Below, one piece after another: positions 44,959 through 54,216 of a stretch of 64,000 bases of DNA (the stretch's first letter is position 1; every line of letters starts with the position of its first letter). Under the pieces are notes generated by a model, which saw only the letters and a program-made list of their open reading frames with translations, did no database searches and was not told where the DNA came from. The stretch is taken from assembly GCF_032918005.1 (NCBI RefSeq), contig NZ_CP136628.1, positions 4,201,501-4,265,500 on the forward strand, written 5' to 3'. A program made the translations under genes and the position numbers. This stretch comes from Bradyrhizobium sp. NDS-1. Its GTDB lineage: Bacteria > Pseudomonadota > Alphaproteobacteria > Rhizobiales > Xanthobacteraceae.

Positions 44959-46329
44959 ATGGCAAGTGAAATTCTGATTGTCGATGATGAGGCCGATATT
45001 CGGGATCTCGTTGCGGGCATCCTCGAGGACGAGGGCTTCGTGACCCGGACCGCGCGCGACAGCGATTCGGCGCTCGCCGAGATCGCCAACCGCAGGCCGC
45101 ATCTGGTGTTCCTCGACATCTGGCTGCAGGGCTCCAAGCTCGACGGCTTGCAGCTCCTGGAGCAGGTCAAGAAGGACAATGCCGACCTGCCGGTGGTGAT
45201 GATCTCCGGGCACGGCAACATCGAGACCGCGGTCGCGGCGATCAAGCGCGGCGCCTACGACTTCATCGAGAAGCCGTTCAAGGCAGACCGGCTGATCCTG
45301 GTCGCGACCAGAGCGCTGGAGAACTCGCGGCTCAAGCGCGAGGTCAAGGAGCTCAAGCAGCTCGCACCCAGCGCCAGCCAGCTCGTCGGCCGCTCGCCCA
45401 GCATGAACCAGCTGCGTCAGACCATCGAGCGCGCGGCCAAGGCCAACAGCCGCATCCTGATCGTCGGCCCCGCCGGCGCCGGCAAGGAGCTGACCGCGCG
45501 CACGCTGCACACGGCCTCGGGCCGTGCCGACGGTCCCTTCGTCGTCATCAACGCCGCCGCGATCACGCCCGAGCGCATGGAGCACGAGCTGTTCGGCATC
45601 GAGCAGTCCAATGGCGAGCAGGCACGCAAGCCCGGCGCGCTCGAGGAAGCCCATGGCGGCACGCTGTTCATCGACGAGATCGCCGACATGCCGCGCGAGA
45701 CGCAGAACAAGATCCTGCGCGTGCTGGTGGAGCAATCGTTCCAGCGCGTCGGCGGCACAGCCAAGGTGCAGGTCGATGTGCGAATCATCTCCTCGACCGC
45801 GCGTAATCTCGAAGAGGAAATCGCGGCCGGCCATTTCCGCGAGGATCTCTATCATCGGCTCTCGGTGGTGCCGATCCGGGTGCCCGCGCTGTCGGAACGG
45901 CGCGAGGACATTCCGGAATTGATCGACTACTTCATGGAGCAGATTTCGGCCGGCAGCGGCCTGCCCAAGCGCCAGATCGGGCAGGATGCGATGGCGGTGC
46001 TCCAATCGCATGTCTGGCCGGGCAATGTGCGCCAGCTCCGCAACAACGTTGAGAGAGTCATGATTCTAGCTGCGGGTGGCCCCGAGGTCATCATTACCGC
46101 CGACATGCTGCCGCAGGACGTCGGCTCCATGGTGCCGGCGATGCCGACCAGCAACAACGGCGAGCACATCATGGGCCTGCCGCTGCGCGAAGCGCGCGAA
46201 GTATTCGAGCGCGACTATTTGATTGCACAGATCAGCCGTTTTTCAGGAAATATTTCTCGAACAGCCGAGTTCGTTGGCATGGAACGTTCGGCGCTGCACC
46301 GGAAGCTGAAGGCGCTCGGTGTCGGCTAG
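44959..46329 (+). CDS. ntrX: Response regulator NtrX
   Basis: Partner of NtrY, 456 residues. The receiver has Asp53 (LVFLDIWLQGSK). The AAA+ domain follows, with the Walker A variant GPAGAGKE in place of GESGTGKE and Walker B TLFIDEIADMP. The GAFTGA loop that contacts sigma-54 is absent: the equivalent stretch reads EQSNGEQARKPGALEEAHGG. The C-terminal Fis-type HTH is NISRTAEFVGMERSALHRKL. The missing loop fits alphaproteobacterial NtrX proteins that act on sigma-70-type promoters rather than as classical sigma-54 activators. An intergenic repeat and hfq follow. Confidence 0.95.
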   Translation: MASEILIVDDEADIRDLVAGILEDEGFVTRTARDSDSALAEIANRRPHLVFLDIWLQGSKLDGLQLLEQVKKDNADLPVVMISGHGNIETAVAAIKRGAYDFIEKPFKADRLILVATRALENSRLKREVKELKQLAPSASQLVGRSPSMNQLRQTIERAAKANSRILIVGPAGAGKELTARTLHTASGRADGPFVVINAAAITPERMEHELFGIEQSNGEQARKPGALEEAHGGTLFIDEIADMPRETQNKILRVLVEQSFQRVGGTAKVQVDVRIISSTARNLEEEIAAGHFREDLYHRLSVVPIRVPALSERREDIPELIDYFMEQISAGSGLPKRQIGQDAMAVLQSHVWPGNVRQLRNNVERVMILAAGGPEVIITADMLPQDVGSMVPAMPTSNNGEHIMGLPLREAREVFERDYLIAQISRFSGNISRTAEFVGMERSALHRKLKALGVG

Positions 46330-46392
46330 AGCGTTTTCGGGCGAAGTGGATACCGGTTCGCGTAAAGAAAACGCGTCAAAACAAGAGTCTAA
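46330..46392. repeat. Rhizobiales-type palindromic intergenic element
   Basis: Begins AGCGTTTTCGGGCGAAGTGG right after the ntrX stop. GCGTTTTC (46331-46338) pairs with GAAAACGC (46367-46374), and GCGTCAAAACAAGAGTCTA follows. From memory this is a widespread short repeat in Bradyrhizobium and relatives. A half copy lies after valS at 33271. Confidence 0.65.
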
Positions 46393-46639
46393 CGCCGCGA
46401 GCCTGCGGTGACATCTCGGGGATAGGTCAGGAAAATCATCGATTTCCGTAGTCTTTCGGGGCAATAGGGCGTGCCCTGCCGCGTGAAGCGGCTTGCCTAA
46501 AAGGTCCACCTGTCCTCTAATCGCACAGCTGTTCCTTCCGAGGGGGATCTCATGAGGAACGGCAACCGGGAGAGGCCCCGAACATCACAAAGAGGGCCGC
46601 AACCGGCGCAATAAAAAGAAACTCAAAGCGAGAAAAAAA
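46330..46639. other. ntrX-hfq intergenic region
   Basis: About 310 bases with no gene. The first 60 are a palindromic intergenic repeat, and the rest is presumably the hfq promoter and leader. The last 50 bases are A-rich (CACAAAGAGG, AATAAAAAGAAACTCAAAGC) with no clear Shine-Dalgarno sequence before hfq. Confidence 0.5.
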
Positions 46640-46888
46640 ATGGCGGCAGACCGCGCACAAAACCTACAGGACACCTTCCTCAATCACGTTCGCAAAACCA
46701 AGACGCCACTGACGATCTTTCTGGTCAACGGAGTGAAGCTCCAGGGCATTGTGACCTGGTTCGACAATTTCTGTTTGCTGCTTCGGCGCGACGGTCACTC
46801 GCAGCTTGTCTACAAGCACGCGATCTCGACCATCATGCCGGGCGCACCGATTCAGTTGTTCGAAGGCGGCGAGGATCAGCCGGCTTGA
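46640..46888 (+). CDS. hfq: RNA chaperone Hfq
   Basis: Hexameric RNA-binding protein that pairs small RNAs with mRNAs. The 82 residues contain both Sm motifs: [20 protein letters not shown] with [20 protein letters not shown] (Sm1), and [10 protein letters not shown] (the YKHA variant of Sm2, whose Lys-His contact RNA). The C-terminal tail is short, typical of alphaproteobacteria. The gene starts at ATG 46640 after an A-rich leader and lies 11 bases before the hflX start, forming the usual hfq-hflX pair next to ntrYX. Confidence 0.97.
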   Translation: MAADRAQNLQDTFLNHVRKTKTPLTIFLVNGVKLQGIVTWFDNFCLLLRRDGHSQLVYKHAISTIMPGAPIQLFEGGEDQPA

Positions 46889-46899
46889 GAGTGATCTGA

Positions 46900-48282
46900 T
46901 TGGAACCCCGGAATTTCGACGGGGATGCCGACCGTCCGCGGCCGGCAGGGGCTAAACAGACGGGGCGGGTGCTGGTCATCGGCCCCTATCTGCGGGTGCG
47001 CGCGGGAAGCTCCGACGCGCAATCGGAGGGTCATGTTCAGCGTGACGCCGAAGCCCGGCTCGATGAAGCCGCCGGTCTCGCGCGCGCGATCGATCTCGTC
47101 ATTGCAGATGCCATCATCGCGCCGATCAGCCAGATCCGACCCGCCACCTATATCGGCAAGGGCAAGGTCGAGGAGATTGCCGGGCTGATCAAGAGCCTCG
47201 ATGTCGAGCTTGTGGTGATGGATTGCGCGCTGGCGCCGATCCAACAGCGCAATCTCGAAAAGGAACTGCACGCCAAGGTGCTCGACCGAACTGGGCTAAT
47301 CCTGGAGATCTTCGGCCGCCGCGCCAAGACCAGGGAAGGCTCACTCCAGGTCGAGCTGGCGCATCTCAACTACCAGCGCTCGCGCCTCGTGCGCTCATGG
47401 ACCCATCTGGAGCGCCAGCGCGGCGGCTTCGGATTCATGGGCGGTCCCGGCGAGACCCAGATCGAGGCCGACCGCCGCCTGATCCAGGAGCGCATCTCCA
47501 AGCTCGAGAGCGAGCTGAAGAAGGTGCACGCGACGCGCCGGCTGCATCGTGCCGGACGCCAACGCGTGCCGTATCGCGTGGTCGCGCTGGTCGGTTACAC
47601 CAATGCCGGCAAGTCGACGCTATTCAACCGCCTGACGCGCGCCGACGTGCAGGCCGCGGACATGCTGTTTGCCACGCTCGATCCCACCTTGCGCGCGCTG
47701 AGCCTGCCGCATGGCGGCAAGGCGATGCTGTCGGACACGGTCGGTTTCATCTCCAATCTGCCGACGCAACTCGTTGCCGCCTTCCGTGCCACGCTGGAAG
47801 AGGTGCTGGAGGCCGACGTCATCCTGCATGTGCGCGACATCTCGCATGAGGATGCCGAGGCGCAGCAGAGCGACGTCGACGCCGTGCTGCGCCAGCTCGG
47901 CATCAATCCCGACGATTCGGGCCGCATCATCGAGGTCTGGAACAAGATCGACCGCTACGATGCCGAGCAGCGCGAAGAGCTCTTGAATATCGCGGCGCGC
48001 AGGCCTGAGGATCACCCGGCGATGCTGGTCTCGGCCGTGTCGGGTGAGGGCGTCGATGCGCTTCTGGCCGCGATCGAGGAGCGTCTGGCCGCCAAACGTA
48101 CCACGCTCGATCTCTCCATCGACGCCGCCGACGGTGCCGGCATCAGCTGGCTGCATCGCAATTCCGAGGTGCTCTCGAAAGAGCTGCACGATGGCCGCTT
48201 CGACATGACCGTGCGGGTCGACGAGACCAAGCGGGATATCGTGGTGTCGAGGTTCGATGCGGTGCCGCATCTATCCGGGTAA
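46900..48282 (+). CDS. hflX: Ribosome-associated GTPase HflX
   Basis: GTPase that splits stalled ribosomes under stress. The 460-residue product starts at TTG 46900 (MEPRNFDGDADRPRPAGAKQ); no ATG precedes the conserved region. The N-terminal HflX domain includes PATYIGKGKVEEIAGLI and the Gly-rich FGFMGGPGETQIEADRRLI. The G domain has G1 GYTNAGKST, G3 DTVGFI, and G4 NKID. The C-terminal domain is complete. It is 11 bases from hfq and convergent with mazG, with a palindromic element between. Confidence 0.94.
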   Translation: MEPRNFDGDADRPRPAGAKQTGRVLVIGPYLRVRAGSSDAQSEGHVQRDAEARLDEAAGLARAIDLVIADAIIAPISQIRPATYIGKGKVEEIAGLIKSLDVELVVMDCALAPIQQRNLEKELHAKVLDRTGLILEIFGRRAKTREGSLQVELAHLNYQRSRLVRSWTHLERQRGGFGFMGGPGETQIEADRRLIQERISKLESELKKVHATRRLHRAGRQRVPYRVVALVGYTNAGKSTLFNRLTRADVQAADMLFATLDPTLRALSLPHGGKAMLSDTVGFISNLPTQLVAAFRATLEEVLEADVILHVRDISHEDAEAQQSDVDAVLRQLGINPDDSGRIIEVWNKIDRYDAEQREELLNIAARRPEDHPAMLVSAVSGEGVDALLAAIEERLAAKRTTLDLSIDAADGAGISWLHRNSEVLSKELHDGRFDMTVRVDETKRDIVVSRFDAVPHLSG

Positions 48283-48331
48283 CCGGTGTTGTCCAGGCAA
48301 ACGAGTTGAACGGCGGACGCCCCGACAACGT

Positions 48332-48397
48332 TGTCGTCCCGGACAAGCATAGCTCCCGACAACGCGGAGCTGTCTAGAGCGCTGATCCGGGACGACA
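48332..48397. repeat. Nested palindrome between convergent hflX and mazG
   Basis: TGTCGTCCCGGA (48332-48343) pairs perfectly with TCCGGGACGACA (48386-48397). Inside, AGCTCC pairs with GGAGCT to make a second stem. The GTCCCGGA core recurs at 50240 and is a frequent piece of Bradyrhizobium intergenic repeats, from memory. In this place it could end transcription from both sides. Confidence 0.6.
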
Positions 48398-48402
48398 GCG
48401 AA

Positions 48403-49257
48403 TTAGCGGCGCGCTTCCTTGTAGGCCTCTGAAGGCGGCTTCGTCTCGCCCTTTGCTTCATTCCACAGCGCATCCATCTCTGCCAGCGAGGCCTGCTCCA
48501 GCGTCCGGCCCTGCGCCGCAAGCGCCCGTTCGATATAGGCAAAGCGCCGCTCGAATTTCGCGTTCGTCGCACGCAATGCGGCGTCCGGATCGGCATCGAC
48601 ATGGCGGGCAAGGTTGACGAGCGCGAACATGAGATCGCCGGTCTCTTCCGCCAGTTCCTGCTTGTCGTTGCGGTCGAGCGCGGCCTCGATCTCATCGGCT
48701 TCCTCGCGGATCTTTGCCAGCACCGCGCGCGGGTCGTTCCAGTCGAAGCCGACGGTGGAAGCCTTGCGTTGCAGCTCCATGGCACGCGTCAGCGCGGGCT
48801 GGCCGGCTTTCACGCCTGACAGCAGCGATTTGTGCGTCGGAGCCTCCTCCGGCGACCGGCGCGCGGCGCGCTCGGCCTTCTCCTCCGCCTTGATGCGGTC
48901 CCAGACTTCCTTGACGTGGGAGGAGGCGAGGTTGCCGTCTTTGTCCGCAAAGACATGGGGATGGCGCCGGATCATCTTGCGGGTGATGGCCTCGACGACA
49001 TCTCCGAACGCGAAGGCATTCTGCTCCGAGGCCATCTGGGCGTGGAACACGACTTGCAGCAGCAGGTCGCCAAGTTCCTCGCGGAGATCATCGAGATCAC
49101 CGCGATCGATCGCATCGACGACCTCATATGCCTCCTCGATCGTATAGGGCGCGATCGTCGCGAAATTCTGCTCGAGGTCCCAGGGGCAGCCGGTCACCGG
49201 CGTGCGCAGTGCCGCCATGATCTCGATCAGGCGGGAAATGTCGCGGGAAGGGGTCAT
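48403..49257 (-). CDS. mazG: Nucleoside triphosphate pyrophosphohydrolase MazG
   Basis: House-cleaning hydrolase of nucleoside triphosphates, 284 residues. Two MazG domains are present. The first ([58 protein letters not shown]) carries the EExxE/ExxD metal motif. The second ([40 protein letters not shown]) is also complete. The start at ATG 49257 is divergent from queC. Length and motifs are standard. Confidence 0.94.
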   Translation of the reverse strand: MTPSRDISRLIEIMAALRTPVTGCPWDLEQNFATIAPYTIEEAYEVVDAIDRGDLDDLREELGDLLLQVVFHAQMASEQNAFAFGDVVEAITRKMIRRHPHVFADKDGNLASSHVKEVWDRIKAEEKAERAARRSPEEAPTHKSLLSGVKAGQPALTRAMELQRKASTVGFDWNDPRAVLAKIREEADEIEAALDRNDKQELAEETGDLMFALVNLARHVDADPDAALRATNAKFERRFAYIERALAAQGRTLEQASLAEMDALWNEAKGETKPPSEAYKEARR

Positions 49258-49383
49258 TGCGGGGCGCTCTCCTGGGTCCCAGCCTTATGCCAAAAGCGGG
49301 CCGCCGTTCCCAGCGGGGGCGGGCGGAACGGGCCGATTTCCACCGATTGGCTGATACGTTCCGCGGTGCTAAAGCGCGGGGCC

Positions 49384-50097
49384 ATGAGTGACGCATTTTC
49401 ATCACAAACCGCGCTAGTCCTGTTCTCCGGCGGCCAGGATTCCACCACATGCCTCGCCTGGGCGCTCAGCCGCTTCGCGCGCGTGGAGACACTGGGCTTC
49501 GACTACGGCCAGCGCCACGCCATCGAGCTCGATTGCCGCGGCCGCCTGTTCGCCGGCGTCAAGGCGCTACGCGCGGACTGGGCCGCAAAGCTCGGCGAGA
49601 GCCACACGCTGTCGATCCCGACGCTGGCGGCGGTGTCCGAGACCGCGCTGACGCGCGACGTCGCGATCGCAATGGGCGCCGACGGGCTGCCCAACACCTT
49701 CGTGCCCGGCCGCAACCTGATGTTCCTGACCTTTGCGGCGGCGCTGGCCTACCGGCGCGGCATCACCCACATCGTCGGCGGCATGTGCGAGACCGACTAT
49801 TCCGGCTATCCCGATTGCCGCGACGAGACCATCCGCGCCATGCAGGCCGCGCTCTCGCTCGGCATGGCCCGGACGTTCGAGCTGCACACGCCGCTGATGT
49901 GGATCGACAAAGCCGCGACGTGGCAGCTCGCGCAGGATCTCGGCGGCGAGGGGCTGGTCGATCTCATCCGCGAACACTCCCACACCTGCTACCTCGGGAT
50001 GCGCGGCGCGCAGCATGATTGGGGCTATGGCTGCGGAGAATGCCCGGCATGCGACCTTCGGGCGAAGGGGTGGCGGGAGTTCGTGGCGGCGAAGTAG
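49384..50097 (+). CDS. queC: 7-cyano-7-deazaguanine synthase (queuosine biosynthesis)
   Basis: Makes preQ0 from 7-carboxy-7-deazaguanine with ATP and ammonia, a step toward queuosine in tRNA. The 237 residues from ATG 49384 show the PP-loop [51 protein letters not shown], and the C-terminal zinc site (Cys in HTCYLG and [13 protein letters not shown]). The coding frame is open far upstream, but that part is antisense to mazG. No other queuosine genes or preQ1 riboswitch are visible nearby. Confidence 0.95.
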   Translation: MSDAFSSQTALVLFSGGQDSTTCLAWALSRFARVETLGFDYGQRHAIELDCRGRLFAGVKALRADWAAKLGESHTLSIPTLAAVSETALTRDVAIAMGADGLPNTFVPGRNLMFLTFAAALAYRRGITHIVGGMCETDYSGYPDCRDETIRAMQAALSLGMARTFELHTPLMWIDKAATWQLAQDLGGEGLVDLIREHSHTCYLGMRGAQHDWGYGCGECPACDLRAKGWREFVAAK

Positions 50098-50120
50098 GTT
50101 CGCCGCGTTACGCGCTCGTA

Positions 50121-50247
50121 CCCCGGACGCAGCGCAGCGCTCCTTCAGCGGTGCGCTGCAGAGCCGGGGCCCATGCCGCATTGGGGTTCGTTGCCTCTGG
50201 ATCCCGGCTCTGCGCCGCAACGCTTGCGCGTTGCAGCTTGTCCGGGA
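50121..50247. repeat. Palindromic Bradyrhizobium-type repeat after queC
   Basis: Nested inverted repeats: outer CCCGGAC (50122-50128) with GTCCGGG (50240-50246), and inner GCAGAGCCGGG (50158-50168) with CCCGGCTCTGC (50203-50213). The strings GATCCCGGCTCTGCGCCGCA and GCTTGTCCGGGACAC are familiar from many Bradyrhizobium intergenic regions. It separates queC from the convergent nitrile hydratase operon. Confidence 0.65.
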
Positions 50248-50264
50248 CACAAGAGTGGCGCGAC

Positions 50265-50642
50265 CTACCGAAAATCCTCGGCCTTCAGCTCGATCGGCTT
50301 GCCATGCGGCGTGCGATCGGCCGCGTGGTCCCAGGCGGCCTGGTAGCGTTGCAGCGTGTCCAATGACGCAACGCCCTTGCGCGCAACCAGGCTTTCCAGC
50401 GTGGCGAGCCAGTGCAGGTAGTAGGTCTCGCCGGTGTCGGGATCGCCGGCCGCCTGTGCGCGCTTGATCTCGTCTGCAAGGCTAGCTGCCCATTCGGGCC
50501 AGGTGAACACGCCGCGCTCGTGCAGCGTCAACGCCATCGCGAAGGCATGCGCCTCCCAGGGCGCGCGGAATACCGGACCGTCGTCGTCGCGCGGAATGCT
50601 CGGGATCGCCGCTGTCGCGGCGGCTGCAAGCGCACCGCACAT
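50265..50642 (-). CDS. Nitrile hydratase accessory protein
   Basis: Small protein (125 residues) of the P14K/NthE type, which in cobalt nitrile hydratases carries out subunit exchange to insert cobalt into the alpha subunit; it resembles the beta-subunit N-terminus. The segment VFRAPWEAHAFAMALTLHER matches the FxEPWEAxAFAL family core, followed by FTWPEWAASLADEI and YYLHWLATLESLVARKGV. ATG 50642 overlaps the beta-subunit stop by one base (TGATG), so it is the last gene of the three-gene operon. Confidence 0.9.
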   Translation of the reverse strand: MCGALAAAATAAIPSIPRDDDGPVFRAPWEAHAFAMALTLHERGVFTWPEWAASLADEIKRAQAAGDPDTGETYYLHWLATLESLVARKGVASLDTLQRYQAAWDHAADRTPHGKPIELKAEDFR

Positions 50643-51301
50643 CACGCCAGATCCAGATAGGGCTCGAAGGCGTCGATCGAGACCTTCAGCTTGGGATCGC
50701 CATCCTCGCCCCAGAGATCGCGGCCCTCGAACACGACGGTGTAGAGCCACTGCGGATGTTCGCCGAGCTCCATCGCCGCCGTATCAGGAAACACGTGGCA
50801 GCCATGGTTGAGCTCGACGACCCCGACATGACCGCGCACATAGCGCGGCAGCCGGGTGTGCGTGGCCGGGTGTATGTTCTTGGCACGCACGCGGTCGCCA
50901 ATGTTAAATTTGGCGGGAGCCGGGGCAGGGCGGCCGAACTTGCCGCGCACCATGATGCGCTCGACCTGGCCGAGATCGAACTTTCCATGCTTGAGCGCCT
51001 TCCCCGGTTGCATCGCATGGCCGGCGGCGACTTCCTCTCGCGTGAGATAGCCCTTCTCGATCAGCATTTCCTCGAGGCCGAGGAACCATTTCTTGTAATA
51101 GGAGCTCGACAGATACACATGCGGCGGCAGGGTCTCGCGATAGAAGCGAGACGTGTCGATGTTGAAGGCTCCGGCAGCGCCCATCGCGCGCACCATCGCC
51201 AGCACGCGCGATTCCCATTCTTCGTGAAACATCGGCTCGTTCGGCTCGGGCTCGACCTTGCCGAACCCGTCCATGCCGCCCATGTCGTGCACGCCGTTCA
51301 C
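50642..51301 (-). CDS. Nitrile hydratase beta subunit
   Basis: Partner of the metal-bearing alpha subunit; together they hydrate nitriles to amides in the cytoplasm. The 219 residues begin (GTG 51301) with [20 protein letters not shown], the conserved opening. [20 protein letters not shown] is the usual helix near residue 70, and the C-terminal half is the SH3-like beta barrel ([40 protein letters not shown]). The GTG overlaps the alpha stop by 4 bases, so translation is coupled. The GTG is chosen because it gives exactly the family N-terminus. Confidence 0.94.
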   Translation of the reverse strand: MNGVHDMGGMDGFGKVEPEPNEPMFHEEWESRVLAMVRAMGAAGAFNIDTSRFYRETLPPHVYLSSSYYKKWFLGLEEMLIEKGYLTREEVAAGHAMQPGKALKHGKFDLGQVERIMVRGKFGRPAPAPAKFNIGDRVRAKNIHPATHTRLPRYVRGHVGVVELNHGCHVFPDTAAMELGEHPQWLYTVVFEGRDLWGEDGDPKLKVSIDAFEPYLDLA

Positions 51302-51921
51302 GAGGGCGCTCCCGGTGTCCTGGGAAAGCCGGTGCCGATCATGGAGTCGCGGGTCACGAGCTCGGCGAGCTGCTCCTCGCTCCAGCCTTCCGTGCCTGCG
51401 GGGCGCATCGGCAGCACCAGGAAGCGCGTTTCGGCGGTCGAATCCCACACCCGGATTTCGATGTCCTTCGGCAAGGTGACGTCGAAATCGGCGAGGACGC
51501 CGCGCGGGTCCTTCACGGCCCGCGAGCGATAGGGCGCGGCCTTGTACCAGACCGGCGGAAGACCGAGCATCTCCCAGGGGTAACAGGAGCACAGCGTGCA
51601 CACGACCATGTTGTGGCGCTCAGGCGTGTTCTCGACCACGACGAGATGGTCGCCCACGCGGCTGACATGGCCGAGCGTGCCGACCGCCTTGGAGCCATCC
51701 TCCAGCAGCGCCTTTTTGAAGGCCGGATCGGTCCAGGCCTTGGCGACGACGCGCGCTCCATTGTGGGGGCCGATCTTGGTCTCATAGGCCTGGATGATGG
51801 CGTCGAGCGCGGCGGGCTCGACATAGCCTTTTTCAGTCAGGATCGTCTCGAGCGCGCGCACGCGCAGCTCAGTCTCCGACAGTTCGGAATGGTCGTGATC
51901 GTGATGATGATCGTGGCTCAT
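51298..51921 (-). CDS. Nitrile hydratase alpha subunit, cobalt type
   Basis: Catalytic metal-binding subunit, 207 residues. The claw motif [10 protein letters not shown] (Cys108, Cys111, Cys113) has Thr in the position that marks cobalt enzymes; iron enzymes have Ser there. The N-terminus is [16 protein letters not shown] with eight residues of His/Asp repeat that could bind metal. [20 protein letters not shown] and [20 protein letters not shown] are typical family helices. The operon order alpha-beta-accessory is that of cobalt nitrile hydratases. No amidase, nitrilase, aldoxime dehydratase or cobalt transporter is adjacent, though amidase-type genes lie 30 kb away. Confidence 0.95.
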   Translation of the reverse strand: MSHDHHHDHDHSELSETELRVRALETILTEKGYVEPAALDAIIQAYETKIGPHNGARVVAKAWTDPAFKKALLEDGSKAVGTLGHVSRVGDHLVVVENTPERHNMVVCTLCSCYPWEMLGLPPVWYKAAPYRSRAVKDPRGVLADFDVTLPKDIEIRVWDSTAETRFLVLPMRPAGTEGWSEEQLAELVTRDSMIGTGFPRTPGAPS

Positions 51922-52045
51922 GAGGCGAAGAATAAAGGCAATGAGGCCCGCCTGTCGAGTACGCGCTGCGGCGCAACCGGGTCCCATATTCGTGAGGCCG
52001 GATGTGGGCTAGCATTGCCGCAAGAGACAGATTGGGGAGACGTCA

Positions 52046-52852
52046 GTGACGGACTACGTGAAGATCGAAAAGGGCCGCGGCCCCGAGGGACGGATCGCGG
52101 TGGTGCGTTTCGACCGCGGCGACGGCATCAATGCGCTATCCCCCGAGGCGCTGCGCCAGCTCACTGCGGCGGCGCGTAGCTTCGAGGATGATGCTGCGAC
52201 CTCCGTCGTGGTACTGACAGGCAGCGCGAGCGCATTCAGCGCCGGATTCGACCTGAAGGATGCCGAGGGACGTGCGCGCAAGGACATGAATCTCGGCACG
52301 CTGCGGCGGCACCTCAAGCTCGGCCCCCGTCTAACCCGGGCCTGGCAGGAGATGGAGCAGATCACGATTGCCGCGATCGAGGGCTTTTGCATCGGCGGTG
52401 GCGTGGCGCTGGCCGTCGCGCTCGACTTCCGTGTCATGGGCAGCGATGCCCATCTGCGTGTGCCGGAGATCGGGCTCGGCATGAACATGAGCTGGCAGAG
52501 TATCCCGCGCATGCTGCACCTGATCGGACCCGCCCGCACCAAGCAGGCGGTCATTCTGGCCGATCAGCGCATCACTGCGGAGGAAGCCTATGAATGGGGT
52601 CTGGTCGAGCACGTCGTCGATCCCGGCCATGCGTTCGATGCCGCCATGGATCTCGCCCGGAAGGTCGCCGTACAGCCGCCGCTCTCGGTGGCGATGACGA
52701 AACTCACCGTCAACCGTCTCGCGCACGCGCTGGACGATCTCGCCAGCCACATGGACGTGGACCAGTTCGCGCTCGCAGGCTTCAGCGAGGATCACAAGGA
52801 GGGCGTCGAGGCGTTCCTGGGCCGGCGCAAGCCGCACTTTAAGGGGCGGTAG
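52046..52852 (+). CDS. Enoyl-CoA hydratase/isomerase family protein
   Basis: Crotonase-superfamily enzyme of 268 residues from GTG 52046, which has GGGGAGA as ribosome site. The oxyanion-hole segments are SAFSAGFDLKDAEG and AIEGFCIGGGVALAVALDFR. In the hydratase Glu positions one sees RVPEIGLGMNMSWQSIPRML: Glu is present at the first site and Trp-Gln-Ser replaces the second, so it may be an isomerase or hydrolase rather than a classic hydratase. It is divergent from the nitrile hydratase operon; no link to that pathway is evident. Confidence 0.88.
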   Translation: MTDYVKIEKGRGPEGRIAVVRFDRGDGINALSPEALRQLTAAARSFEDDAATSVVVLTGSASAFSAGFDLKDAEGRARKDMNLGTLRRHLKLGPRLTRAWQEMEQITIAAIEGFCIGGGVALAVALDFRVMGSDAHLRVPEIGLGMNMSWQSIPRMLHLIGPARTKQAVILADQRITAEEAYEWGLVEHVVDPGHAFDAAMDLARKVAVQPPLSVAMTKLTVNRLAHALDDLASHMDVDQFALAGFSEDHKEGVEAFLGRRKPHFKGR

Positions 52853-53079
52853 TCTGCGGCGGCAGATGGATTTTCTTCGCCAAGGGACGATTGGGAAAAC
52901 TTCGCCCAACCTCCGGCAAAATTCTGACATTGCAAGAATGACCTGAACGGGCGATGGTGCGTGCTGCGGTGCAGCGCGCTTCCGAGCCCTCATCGCGGTT
53001 CCAACCCCGTCGCATGATGCGACCAGGCTTCCCGCGCACTGGGCGGGCAAGCGAACCATTGTGCATGAAGGCCGCCTCC

Positions 53080-54216
53080 ATGAATGCCCACCAATCGCTC
53101 GCGATCGGACAGCCGATCGAGAAGTTCGATGCGATTTCACTTGCCGCAGCCGGACCGGATGTGATGGTCCGTTTCGCGGGGATATCGAAGACCTATCCGG
53201 CTTACCGCGGCAAGCCCGGTGTCAACGCACTGCAAGGAATCGATTTCGCAATACCGCGCGGCTCGATCACCGGGGTGATCGGTCGCTCCGGCGCCGGCAA
53301 GTCGAGCCTGGTTCGGCTGATCAACGGGTTGGAGAAGCCGACCACCGGCCGCGTCATCGTCGATGGCCGCGATATTTCGGCGCTCGCCGGCCGCGAGCTG
53401 CGGCTGGCGCAGCGCTCGATCGGCATGATCTTCCAGCATTTCAACCTGCTGTCCTCGCGCACGGCAGCCGATAACATCGCGCTGCCGCTCGAGATTGCCG
53501 GCTGGGCCAAGGCTGAAATCAAGACCCGGGTCTCCGAGCTGCTCGCGCTGGTCGGCATTGCCGACAAGCACGACCGCTATCCGTCCGAACTCTCCGGCGG
53601 CCAGAAGCAGCGCGTGGGGATCGCCCGCGCGCTGGCGACGCGGCCGAGCGTGCTGCTGTCGGACGAGGCGACCTCCGCGCTCGATCCGCAGACCACGCGC
53701 GCGATCCTCGATCTGCTGGCGAGCATCAACCGCGAGCTCGGCGTGACCATCGTGCTGATCACCCACGAGATGTCGGTGGTGCGGCAGCTTGCCAATGAAG
53801 TCGTGGTGCTCGATGCCGGCCATGTGGTCGAAAGCGGCGATGTCGCCGACATCTTCACACAGCCCACGCATCCCATCACGCAATCCTTCCTGGCCGAGGT
53901 CATCGGCGATAGCTTGCCGGTCTCGCTGGCGAGCCGGATCGTGGCGGAGCCGCCGGCCGGCGGGCAAGCCGTGATCCGCCTTCAGGTGCGCGGGGCAGGG
54001 GCCGGCGACACCCTGGTGGCGCGGCTCGCCCGCGAGCTCGGCCTGGACGTGTCGCTGCTGTCGGCCCGCATCGACGAGATCGGCGGCCAGCATGTGGGCT
54101 CGCTCGTTCTCGGCATTCCCCTGGGTATTTCCGGCGGCGAAGACGCGGTGACGCGGACGCTGGCCTTTCTGGCTCAACATCAATTCCCGGCGGAGCGTCT
54201 CGGCTATGTCGCCTGA
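53080..54216 (+). CDS. metN: Methionine ABC transporter ATPase MetN
   Basis: ATPase of the D/L-methionine importer, 378 residues from ATG 53080. Walker A is GRSGAGKS (68-75), the signature is ELSGGQKQRVGIARAL and Walker B LLSDEATSALDP. The DEATSALDP form is typical of MetN. The C-terminal NIL domain (about 285-378: VIRLQVRGAGAGDTLVARLA, LVLGIPLGISGGEDAV) binds methionine to inhibit transport. ATG 53065 is an alternative that adds five residues. The gene overlaps metI by 11 bases. No metQ lies in the window, so the binding protein is encoded elsewhere or the substrate differs. Confidence 0.92.
   Translation: MNAHQSLAIGQPIEKFDAISLAAAGPDVMVRFAGISKTYPAYRGKPGVNALQGIDFAIPRGSITGVIGRSGAGKSSLVRLINGLEKPTTGRVIVDGRDISALAGRELRLAQRSIGMIFQHFNLLSSRTAADNIALPLEIAGWAKAEIKTRVSELLALVGIADKHDRYPSELSGGQKQRVGIARALATRPSVLLSDEATSALDPQTTRAILDLLASINRELGVTIVLITHEMSVVRQLANEVVVLDAGHVVESGDVADIFTQPTHPITQSFLAEVIGDSLPVSLASRIVAEPPAGGQAVIRLQVRGAGAGDTLVARLARELGLDVSLLSARIDEIGGQHVGSLVLGIPLGISGGEDAVTRTLAFLAQHQFPAERLGYVA

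Noticed and set aside
52853..53079. SAM riboswitch before metN
   Set aside because: I looked for SAM-I, SAM-II and SAM-V-like core sequences in the leader and could not find a convincing pseudoknot or terminator. A covariance-model search would decide.
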